A stretch of 64,000 bases of DNA from Gibbula magus (lineage: Eukaryota; Mollusca; Gastropoda; Trochida; Trochidae). Both the position numbers and the translations under genes were made by a program. The notes beneath the pieces are model-generated. The model was not told the DNA's origin. It ran no database searches and worked only from the letters and a program-made list of their open reading frames with translations. Positions 46,001-53,045 of the stretch are shown here, in pieces (the stretch's first letter is position 1; every line of letters begins with the position of its first letter). The DNA lies in NCBI GenBank assembly GCA_936450465.1, contig OW388290.1:23425457-23489456 (forward strand). Direction: 5' to 3'.

Positions 46001-49000
46001 CAGGGTAAGTTTACAATACGTTTACAGTTATGCTTAGCGACTTAACGCTAGCCCTAACTATTAAATGACTTAGGATATTGTATTGCTTCTTTCTCTTCTA
46101 AATATCTTAATGCACCTTACATATGCAAACTAATTCACCCTTAAACAACTCACAATTGTAAGGATATACAACTCACAAGTGCGGAGATCTACTACAGCTC
46201 AGAAGTGTAATTATACTAAGCTCACAAGTGTTGAGGTTACCTATGTTTCATTTGCCATATCTATAAGTTGGTGAACCTCACAACACCCCGAACCTTGCGA
46301 GTGTGATGTAATAATTTTACATTTTCATGTTCATTTAGGTGATTTTATTGAACTACCTGATACATCCCCCTTCGAGGAAGAACCTACACAGCCTTTAGTA
46401 AAGGTACCTACATCATCACTGACACAGCTGAAGGCCCTGTCCGCTACCTCAAGACATGCTCCTGACTACAAACCACTTCCCAAAGACCTGGGTAAGTTTA
46501 CAATAGGTTTAAAGTTATGCTTAGCGACTTAACAGCTAGCCCTAACTGTTAAATGACTTAGGATAGCTTCTCTCTGTTCTAAATATCTTAATGCACCTCA
46601 CATATGCAAACTAATTCATCCTTATACAACTCACAATTGTAAGGATATGCAACTCACAAGTGCGGATATCTACTACAGCTCAGAAGTGTAGAGTTATACT
46701 ACAGCTCACAAGTGTTGAGGTTACCTATGTTTCATTTGCCATATCTATAAGATGGTGAACCTCACAATACGCCGAAACTCACGAGTATGGTGTAATAATT
46801 TTACATTTTCATGTTCATTTAGGTGATTCTATGGAACTACCTGTTGCCCTTGTGGAGGAAGAACCTACACAGCCTTTAGTGAAGGTAACTACATCATCAC
46901 TGACAGAGCCGAAGGCCCTATCCGCTACCTCAAGACATGCTCCTGACTACAAACCACTTCCAAAAGAACAGGGTAAGTTTACAATTTGTTTACAGTTATG
47001 CTTAGCAACTTAACAGCTAGCCCTAACTGTTAAATGACTTAGGATATGGTATTGCTTCTTTCTGTTCTAAATATCTTAATGCACCTCACATATGCAAACT
47101 AATTCATCCTTAAACAACTCACAATTGTAAGGATATACAACTCACAAGTGCGGAGATCTACTACAGCTCAGAAGTGTAGAGTTATACTACAGCTCACAAG
47201 TGTTGAGGTTACCTATATTTCATTTGCCATATCTATAAGATGAACCTCACAATACGCCGAAACTCACGAGTGTGATGTAATAATTTTACATTTTCATGTT
47301 CATTTAGGTGATTCTATGGAACTACCTGTTGCCCTTGTGGAGGAAGAACCTACACAGCCTTTAGTGAAGGTAACTACATCATCACTGACAGAGCCGAAGG
47401 CCCTATCCGCTACCTCAAGACATGCTCCTGACTACAAACCACTTCCAAAAGAACAGGGTAAGTTTACAATTTGTTTACAGTTATGCTTAGCAACTTAACA
47501 GCTAGCCCTAACTGTTAAATGACTTAGGATATGGTATTGCTTCTTTCTGTTCTAAATATCTTAATGCACCTCACATATGCAAACTAATTCATCCTTAAAC
47601 AACTCACAATTGTAAGGATATACAACTCACAAGTGCGGAGATCTACTACAGCTCAGAAGTGTAGAGTTATACTACAGCTCACAAGTGTTGAGGTTACCTA
47701 TATTTCATTTGCCATATCTATAAGATGAACCTCACAATACGCCGAAACTCACGAGTGTGATGTAATAATTTTACATTTTCATGTTCATTTAGGTGATTCT
47801 ATGGAACTACCTCTTGCCCTTGTGGAGGAAGAACCTACACAGCCTTTAGTGAAGGTAACTACATCATCACTGACAGAGCCGAAGGCCCTATCCGCTACCT
47901 CAAGACATGCTCCTGACTACAAACCACTTTCAAAAGAACAGGGTAAGTTTACAATTTGTTTACAGTTATGCTTAGCAACTTAACAGCTAGCCCTAACTGT
48001 TAAATGACTTAGGATATGGTATTGCTTCTTTCTGTTCTAAATATCTTAATGCACCTCACATATGCAAACTAATTCATCCTTAAACAACTCACAATTGTAA
48101 GGATATACAACTCACAAGTGCGGAGATCTACTACAGCTCAGAAGTGTAGAGTTATACTACAGCTCACAAGTGTTGAGGTTACCTATATTTCATTTGCCAT
48201 ATCTATAAGATGAACCTCACAATACGCCGAAACTCACGAGTGTGATGTAATAATTTTACATTTTCATGTTCATTTAGGTGATTTTAAGGAACTACCTGAT
48301 GCATCCCCTTTCGAGAAAGAACCTACACAGCCTTTAGTAAAGGTACCTACCTCATCACTGACACAGCCGAAGGCCCTGTCCGCTACCTCAAGACATGCTC
48401 CTGACTACAAACCACTTCCCAAAGACCCGGGTAATTTTACAATAGGTTTAAAGTTATGCTTAGCGACTTAACAGCTAGCCCTAACTGTTAAATGACTTAG
48501 GATATTGTATTGCTTCTCTCTGTTCTTAATATCTTAATGCACCTCACATATGCAAAATAATTCATCCTTAAACAACTCGCAATTGTAAGGATATACAACT
48601 CACAAGTGCGGAGATCTACTACAGCTCAGAAGTATAGAGATATACTACAGCTCACAAGTGTTGAGGTTACCTATGTTTCATTTGCCATATCTATAAGTTG
48701 GTGAACCTCACAACACCCCGAAACTCACGAGCATGGTGTAATAATTTTACATTTTCATGTTCAATTAGGTGATTTTATGGAACTACCTGATACATCCCCC
48801 TTCGAGGAAGAACCTACACAGCCTTTAGTGAAGGTACCTATATCATCACTGACACAGCCGAAGGCCCTGTCCGCTGCCTCAACACATGCTCCTGACTACA
48901 AACCACTTCCAAAAGAACAGGGTAAGTTTACAATAGGTTTACAGTTATGCTTAGTGACTTAACAGCTAGCTAACTATCAAATGTCTTAGGATATTGTATT

Positions 49001-51868
49001 GCTTATCCCCATTAAGATATTAATCTACCTCACATGTGCTTAATACTTAACCCCTAAATAACTCACAAGTGTGGAGATATTCGTTAACTAACAAGTGTGG
49101 AGATATACTACAGCTCACGAATGTTGAGAACCTAGGTTTCACCTGACATATTTATAAGTTGAACCTACAATAACCCGAAACTCGAGATTGTGGAGTAATA
49201 ACTTTACATTTTCACGTTCATTTAGATTGTATGGAACTACCTGATACATCCCCTGTCACTATACAGCCATTAGTGAAGGTACCTACAACACCGACAGAGC
49301 CGGAGGAAGGCGACCTTATTTTCACCCTGGATTATCTCAAGTAAAACATACAAACATACATGATAGAAAAACTAACAAATTCTTTGAAATTTGGGGATAG
49401 AAATAGCGATATAAATATTTATATATATATATTTCGAGTAATACATAAAATATTTCCCCTTGCGATCTAATTTTAATATTAAGAAAAAAACATTGAAAAC
49501 TGTTTGACCTTATAATGGACATACTTTCATAATCCTATTGTATTTGTAATATGGCTTTTATATGTAGTATTTGTACCACTTGTGCCAATATATTTCCAAT
49601 GATACTTATGATTTCTACCATTAATCCTAATTACTGTGAGGTACTGTTAGTCACTAACTAAACTCATTATTTTGTAGAGTTCGGGATTACTGCAAAAGGT
49701 CACGGGGAGCTGTGAATGACATCACTGAATTAACGCGCTTTGAAAGGAGACTGCTTGAAACACAGGATGTAATGGAAGTCAGAGGAAAGGTAAATAGTGC
49801 CCTATTGATATAAGAAATTTTAAATGTATTAACGTAATTATAATCCGATGAAATGAATGCTATTTAGAACACATTTGTGTAAATTTATTATTTTATCATC
49901 CACAGGAGATAATGCGTTTGTGATACCAACCGATATCTCTTAGGAAATATCATTTTTACAGTAGATTTATAACAATGCCCTGTTGGCTTAAGTTTTATCA
50001 ACTTGTGTTGATATATTTGATATGAGGAGACACTTGGATGAGATTCTCAATTTCCCATAATGTTTTATTTAGTTATTCCACTTGAGCTCAATGGAGAATA
50101 TGACATATTCATGTCATCATTGCTCATTGATCTTAATGCTGAATAATGTTTTAGAGACAAATTAACTTTCTAGATAGTGTTTACAGAATAATTATTTTCT
50201 TGTTCCTTTTAGACCGGAAGAGGTGTTCCTATCATACTGCCACCAGAAATACAGAAGACCATGGATTTTCTCTCCAATTCTGTTGTCCGACAGAAATGCG
50301 GCATCAAGAGCCCCTATCTATTTGCAAGAAAAGGTACCACTATCAGAACATTCAGGGCTGTTACAATTACATGTGAACATTTGTCATATATTGGTTTATG
50401 TCCACAAAGTACTGGATTACATCAATTGATATAATCTAGCATTGTCAGTATAACTAAATCAAACACCCTTCGGATAACTTTGCAAATTTACCCTTTGAAA
50501 ATTGAATGTTTGGTTACCCTACCAGAAAGTTTTGGGATATTAATAAGATACAATTTTGTTCATCTTTGTTTTACATTGTTTATCATGGATTGTATTATTG
50601 TAGGAGATGGGACTGTACGAGCATATGATGCATTGCATAAGACTGCGACATCAGCCGGGATTGAGGAGCCCTCAAAAGTAACAAGCACCCAGCTAAGGAA
50701 GTACATTGCTACCATTACTCAGGTATTTATTGGTAACTTTGACAATAATACAGACCATTGAAAGCTAAGTTTTTCCAATTAACACGCCCATAAAATTGAG
50801 AGAACTTTCATAGGTGCTAATTTCTCCTAGTTGTTTATCTAGTCCATAAAGGTCAATCATTAAGTGAATATGAAATATTCGCTTCGTTGATGGTCATTGT
50901 CATTGAACCCAAATATGTTTTGAATACAAATTATTTATTTAAAAAATACAGCTGTGTGTACCCCCCATTAAAGAAACAAACTAATGTGATCATCATATTT
51001 CTCAGTCGTCACTCCAGTGTTTCAAATGTGCCCAGTGATGCAATCTGAATGATACTTTTTAGAAATGCATTTAATTGGGTTTAATGTTCATTGGTCTTGG
51101 TATAAATTGCCCATTTTATTGTGGTTGTGAAGGTGGAACAGCAGAGGGCGACATCCTCAGATTTTGGGCTACTCTTGTTTTTGGTCCCGCAAACGTTAAT
51201 TGAATTTATTTCAGTGACTTGCTTTACTTGGGAGGGGATAGGCTATAGGGAAAAAAAAATTTAATTGTCTATTGTCTAATAATTTGTTTTCGTTTTAGGT
51301 CCTGGATCTGAAGGAAAATCAGCTAAACTGGGTTTTGAATCATATGGGCCACACTCTTGATGTCCACAAGATCCACTATAGGGCAACAAGTGACGTAATA
51401 GAAAGGACACAGATTGCAAAGATTCTCCTCATCCAGGATCATTCAAGAATGAAGGAATTTGCCAACAGGAAACTGGAGGACATACAAATGGATGAACTTT
51501 TGTTAGAAGCGAAGGAAAGGTCTGAACAGGACATCACAGGGGGTGAACTTGAGGAACTCTTGGACAAAGCAGAGAAGTTCTTTGACGAAGAAGTTGCTGA
51601 AGAAGATGAAGCAAAGAAAGCAAGATCTCATTTGACGAGAAAAACCTGGTCAAAGGAAGAAGAAGAAGAAATTAAGGCAGAATTCCGAGAAAACTTCGAC
51701 AGATTATGCCGTCCGAAGGTGAAGGCAGTCGAGAGATGTTTGCGGAAGAGCAAGAAAAGAGGTGGTACTCTTCATTTGCGCACGAAAGAAACCCTGAAGA
51801 AAAAGATATTCAGAATGATTGATGCAGAATTAAGAAAGACAGCAGACTGTAATGATCAGCATAAGTGA
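31014..51868 (+). CDS. PWWP-like / duplicated-exon linker / tyrosine recombinase-like protein, 22 coding exons
   Basis: Exons: 31014-31036, 36205-36339, 36479-36549, 38590-38652, 39729-39770, 41329-41436, 41719-41844, 44372-44530, 44869-45021, 45359-45508, 45846-46004, 46339-46491, 46823-46972, 47308-47457, 47793-47942, 48278-48430, 48769-48921, 49226-49340, 49678-49789, 50213-50333, 50604-50722, 51299-51868. Lengths sum to 3135 nt (1044 aa plus stop); every junction is GT/AG and phase-compatible. The ATG (GAGATGG context) is the first after an in-frame TAG at 30972; it encodes a basic MGRRKRKR start that could be a nuclear signal. Order: PWWP-like (about 14-76), Cys/Lys linker (77-111), Pro/Ser/Thr repeats (112-737), tyrosine-recombinase-like domain (about 727-890), acidic then basic tail. 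A nuclear, chromatin- or DNA-associated role is inferred. I do not recognise a named gene with this combination. Confidence 0.8.
31762..31970. mobile_element. MITE-like inverted-repeat element in intron 1
   Basis: Arms of about 44 bp: ATATACTGGCTGGCGACCAA at 31762 is mirrored by TTGGTCCTCAGCCAGTATAT ending at 31970, both continuing through ATTATCGCCAACACATAGCTAC and its complement. Loop of about 125 bp, no reading frame. TA at both borders would suit a Tc1/mariner-type MITE, but this is not decisive. Confidence 0.7.
32265..32412. mobile_element. MITE-like inverted-repeat element in intron 1
   Basis: GGCCGAGAATTAAATGCTG and CATCTTTGCAGAAGCTTGAC on the left are mirrored by TGTCAAACTTCTGCAAAGAT and CAGCATTTAATTCTCGGCC on the right. 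Arms are about 55-60 bp with a short spacer. Confidence 0.75.
32757..33598. mobile_element. Foldback element with about 360-bp arms in intron 1
   Basis: Left arm 32757-33115 and right arm 33240-33598 are reverse complements with almost no indels: position pairs sum to about 66355 along the arm (for example CCCTACG at 33001-33007 with CGTAGGG at 33348-33354). Identity is about 90% by eye. The mirrored open frames at 32727-32954 (minus) and 33401-33586 (plus) come from the arms and are not genes. Centre of about 124 bp. No transposase is present, so the element is non-autonomous. Confidence 0.85.
34900..35160 (+). mobile_element. Internal fragment of the GTCC-type element
   Basis: Contains the diagnostic core-repeat phrases CTTCTTCTGCAGAACCAAAG, ACTCCTTGGCTAATGCAGAT, TTCTAAATTGTA and TCTTCTCCAGTTTCACAAGG that make up the 145-150-bp repeat of the elements at 35161 and 57470. 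Immediately precedes the fuller copy. Confidence 0.7.
35161..36200 (+). mobile_element. Complete GTCC-type element with both ends, in intron 1
   Basis: Begins TAGCTCATCAGGTCTGAAAG and ends GATGAGCTACAGAGCCCATG TCTCTATTTTTAT, so the termini are inverted (TAGCTCATC / GATGAGCTA). Inside are about four diverged copies of a 145-bp core repeat (CTTCTTCTCCAGAAC...CTTGGCTAATGG...TTCTAAATTGTA...GACC...), interrupted by unrelated sequence near 35425-35720. No protein is encoded. Its 3' end abuts the acceptor of the exon at 36205. Confidence 0.75.
36205..36549 (+). CDS. Exons 2-3 of the large gene: PWWP-like module
   Basis: Exon 2 (36205-36339) and exon 3 (36479-36549) join at phase 2. After an acidic Ser-rich start the product reads IWSKLPGCRVLWPVEVM, then about ten residues later ITVYCKC, then F-T-V-P-E-S-E and L-L-P-Q-Y. 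This follows the PWWP scheme of V-W-A-K-x-x-G-x-P-x-W-P-A-x-V, a second beta strand, then an acidic/hydrophobic turn before a helix. The first aromatic of the PWWP tetrad is replaced (V-L-W-P). PWWP modules bind DNA and methylated histone tails; binding here is an inference. Exon 3 ends with donor GTATGT. Confidence 0.65.
36921..36955. repeat. AT dinucleotide microsatellite
   Basis: TATATATATATA tracts separated by an AAA triplet, within intron 3 of the large gene. Confidence 0.9.
38185..38545 (+). mobile_element. GTCC-type element fragment in intron 3
   Basis: Two diverged 145-bp core repeats (CCTTGGCCAATGGAGATTCT, TTCTAAATTGTAGATCTTGT, GACCCCAAATAGGGTCA) and the 3' terminus GATGAGGTACACAGCCAATG GCTCTATTTT, homologous to the ends at 36165 and 59753. 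The 5' part is lost. Confidence 0.7.
38590..39770 (+). CDS. Exons 4-5 of the large gene: helix and Cys/Lys-rich linker
   Basis: Exon 4 (38590-38652) encodes EGLKNMKKTLAAFKSDCSWA K, an amphipathic helix that would suit the C-terminal helix after a PWWP core. Exon 5 (39729-39770) encodes G-N-C-R-C-G-Y-S-Q-P-K-K-K-T. Both are phase 1-1. The exon 4 acceptor is a NAGNAG site (GCAGAAG), so splicing three bases downstream would drop one Glu. In the intron between them sits the element at 39014-39540. Confidence 0.65.
39014..39540 (+). mobile_element. TGTCCCCC element, copy 1 (intron 4)
   Basis: Starts TTATGTCCCCCCAAAATTTT, which folds on CGGGAGACATAA, and ends GCGGGGGACATCACAGTGCA TCACATGCACATATTTCTA; the termini are therefore inverted (ATGTCCCCC / GGGGGACAT). 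A second copy lies at 52525-53016. Internal text (GTTTCCATGGAAACAATTTG, CCGGCCTCT) is shared. No coding capacity. Confidence 0.75.
39830..40680 (-). repeat. Dispersed repeat, inverted copy 2, with a foldback insert
   Basis: Reverse complement of 30363-30830, split by about 400 bp of extra sequence (about 40015-40425). The insert includes the palindrome at 40269-40415. Lies in intron 5 of the large gene, so two inverted copies bracket the first exons. Confidence 0.7.
40269..40415. repeat. Long hairpin, about 65-bp arms
   Basis: AAGAAATAGAAGACTCGTTG and GTGCTTTATCGTAGAATAAA are mirrored by TTTATTCAACGATAAAGCAC and CTTGTCTTCTATTTCTT; the tip is GGGCTGCGCCC. Near-perfect pairing along the arms. 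The 108-aa frame at 40291-40617 is a by-product. Confidence 0.85.
41329..41436 (+). CDS. Exon 6 of the large gene: probable ancestral/diverged linker exon
   Basis: Phase 1-1, 108 bp, acceptor TTTATTTAG, donor GTGAGT. The product contains G-I-D-L-P-D near its start and TTLMKLKALSTPSQHAEGKL V-P-K at its end. This parallels M-E-L-P-D and SSLTQPKALSATSRHAPDYK P-L-P-K of the array exons, so it looks like a diverged or founder copy. Confidence 0.65.
41719..41844 (+). CDS. Exon 7 of the large gene: first clear repeat exon (126 bp)
   Basis: Phase 1-1, acceptor TTCATTTAG, donor GTAAGT. Encodes the repeat peptide in short form: it lacks the E-L-P-D-A-S-P block and goes from G-D-C-M-V directly to E-P-T-Q-P-L-V-K-V-P-T-S-S-L-T. 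The flanking intron on its left carries the same AACTCACAAGTGTGG text as the array introns. Its distance from the rest of the array (2.5 kb) is explained by the hAT element at 42009. Confidence 0.75.
42009..44107. mobile_element. hAT-type non-autonomous element with 8-bp target duplication
   Basis: Begins TAGTGGTGGTATTGGC and ends with the complement of TAGTGATGCGACGATTCATC, so the termini are short inverted repeats of the TAGTG-N-TG type. The direct repeat GTAGTATT flanks it exactly (42001-42008 and 44108-44115), and 8-bp duplications are a hallmark of hAT. Length 2099 bp. Frames inside are at most 78 aa and show no BED finger or hATC dimerisation domain, so no transposase is encoded. It lies in the intron between exon 7 and the rest of the exon array. 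Confidence 0.85.
44116..49225 (+). repeat. Tandem array of about 485-bp intron+exon units (10 units plus diverged end)
   Basis: Exon starts at 44372, 44869, 45359, 45846, 46339, 46823, 47308, 47793, 48278, 48769 and 49226 give steps of 497, 490, 487, 493, 484, 485, 485, 485, 491 and 457 bp. Each unit has an intron with GCTTCTTTCTGTTCTAAATA, AACTCACAATTGTAAGGATA, AACTCACAAGTGCGGAGATC and repeated CTCACAAGTGT phrases, then TTCATTTAG and an exon of 150-159 bp. Exons starting at 46823 and 47308 are identical, and the following introns look identical too. The end unit at 49226 is clearly diverged. Confidence 0.95.
44372..48921 (+). CDS. Ten duplicated linker exons of the large gene
   Basis: Exons 44372-44530 (159), 44869-45021 (153), 45359-45508 (150), 45846-46004 (159), 46339-46491 (153), 46823-46972 (150), 47308-47457 (150), 47793-47942 (150), 48278-48430 (153), 48769-48921 (153). 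All are phase 1-1 and multiples of three. Each encodes about 50-53 aa: an acidic start (M-E-L-P-D-A-S-P or M-E-L-P-V-A-L-V), E-E-P-T-Q-P-L-V-K-V, then SSLTQPKALSATSRHAPDYK and P-L-P-K-E/D. The composition (Pro, Ser, Thr, Lys, Glu) predicts a disordered linker. No stop or frame break occurs in any exon. The exon ending at 48430 has a weaker donor (GTAATT), and that starting at 46339 has Ile for Met, which shows the internal ATGs are not starts. Confidence 0.85.
49226..49340 (+). CDS. Linker-to-recombinase junction exon of the large gene
   Basis: Starts like an array exon (D-C-M-E-L-P-D-T-S-P then P-L-V-K-V-P-T), then leaves the repeat and reads EEGDLIFTLDYLK, which enters the recombinase-like domain. 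Entry phase 1, exit phase 2 (donor GTAAAA). Reading past the donor hits a stop after one codon, so an unspliced product would lack the whole recombinase part. Confidence 0.75.
49678..51868 (+). CDS. Tyrosine recombinase-like domain exons and tail of the large gene
   Basis: Exons 49678-49789, 50213-50333, 50604-50722 and 51299-51868. Residues 739-775 contain D-Y-C-K-R-S-R-G-A-V (candidate box I Arg745/747). Residues 772-783 read V-R-G-K-T-G-R-G-V-P-I-I, the beta-hairpin with Lys775. TSTQLRKYIATITQ carries Arg847; N-H-M-G-H carries His873; K-I-H-Y-R carries Tyr882. The Arg-His gap is 26 and the His-Tyr gap is 9, the latter equal to phage-type recombinases such as XerD. The text also resembles the widespread metazoan L-T-S-T-x-L-R-K-H-x-A-T family of uncharacterised proteins. 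After about 890 comes a Glu-rich helix and a SANT-like segment starting T-W-S-K-E-E-E-E. It could be a domesticated recombinase of Crypton/DIRS type; activity is unknown. Confidence 0.85.
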
Positions 51869-51953
51869 TCGACATTTCACATTTTCGGAGTTTCGGATTT
51901 GTCTATATGGCCGAGTTTTACGTTATCTTCCGAGTTTTTTTTAGTTTATTATT

Positions 51954-52330
51954 TTGAGATGGTATCTAGGAATTACTTTATTTTGTTATTTGATAAAGTA
52001 ACAAAGACTCCAATGTTGATGTTGTAGGAGTATCTCAGAGTTAAAGAGTTAATTATACGAGTCAGAGTTTAAGCTGTTTACAAGTGACAATATCATTTTT
52101 AAATCAATGTCTGAGTATGACCTCATGTTATTTAGGGGTGTCTAAGTTTGTTAGTTTGAGACAGTTTCTAGATATGACTTAAATTTGTTATTTGGTACAG
52201 TAACAAAGACAATGTTGATGATGTTGAATGACTATCTCAGAGAGTTGGTTACATTCAAAGGAAGGCAAGCTCTTACCAGTGACCATTTTTATGCTTCAAA
52301 CAATAATGTCTGAGTATGACCACGTTTTGT
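51954..52330. repeat. About 200-bp tandem duplication in the 3' UTR region
   Basis: TTGAGATGGTATCTAG...TTGTTATTTGATAAAGTAAC at 51954 is repeated as TTGAGACAGTTTCTAG...TTGTTATTTGGTACAGTAAC at 52156; both copies continue through CAATGTTGATG, TATCTCAGAG and AATGTCTGAGTATGACC. Probably part of the large gene's 3' UTR; the first AATAAA I see is far downstream (53039). Confidence 0.75.
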
Positions 52331-52524
52331 GATGTACGGTTATGCAACAATGTTCTGCCCTTAAATTTAATTAACAACTAAGGCCTTTGGTTGACATTAT
52401 TGATACACATTTTTTTTTAAAAGAAAATGTTTTTATATTTTTATCTGCATGGTCATGTCTGGTAATATGTCCATGAACATGCGTATCATTTATAGTCCAA
52501 TCCTGTCACATCAGCAAATTTTTA

Positions 52525-53016
52525 TCATGTCCCCCGAAAAAATTTCTGGTTTCCATGTGAACAATTTGAAGTGAGTGCAAATTGGGGCTAGGGACCTTTT
52601 CCGACCTCTATTTCAAAATCTATCCAGTATTTCTGAACCAAAATTGGTATGTAGTTAGACCTAGTGGTTGAGTGGTGCCTTTTGCCATTTTTTGGTTATT
52701 CTGATATTTTTTTTCTTCTGGTTTCCATGGAAACAATTTGAACTTGGTGCGTATTGGGGGTAGGGCCCTTTTCCGGCCTCTATCTCCAAAACCGTTAAAT
52801 ATTTTTTTCACCAAACTTTGTATTTGCTTAGACCTAGTGATAGAGTGGTGCCTATTGCTACTTTGGCTATTCTGTTGTTTTTTTTTATTACTCGTTATTA
52901 ATGCAGTATTGAACTTAGTGCTTAGCATAAGTGAAAAATAAGGGTAATATGACTAGGTTGGATTGAAAGTTGGAGTGGGGGACATCACAGTGCATTACAT
53001 GCACATATTTCTATTT
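52525..53016 (+). mobile_element. TGTCCCCC element, copy 2
   Basis: Starts CATGTCCCCCGAAAAAATTT and ends GTGGGGGACATCACAGTGCA TTACATGCACATATTTCTA, homologous to 39014-39540. It lacks the head segment after the hairpin but contains an extra partial internal duplication (two GGTTTCCATG...AACAATTTGAA blocks). The frames at 52620-52941 are part of it. Confidence 0.75.
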
Positions 53017-53045
53017 GATAATAATTTCATACATCATTAATAAAG

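Noticed and set aside
44302..48962. Separate 60-89-aa proteins, one per repeat unit
   Set aside because: These frames run through donor and acceptor sites; phase-1 splice signals at fixed positions show that they are exons of one gene, not independent genes.
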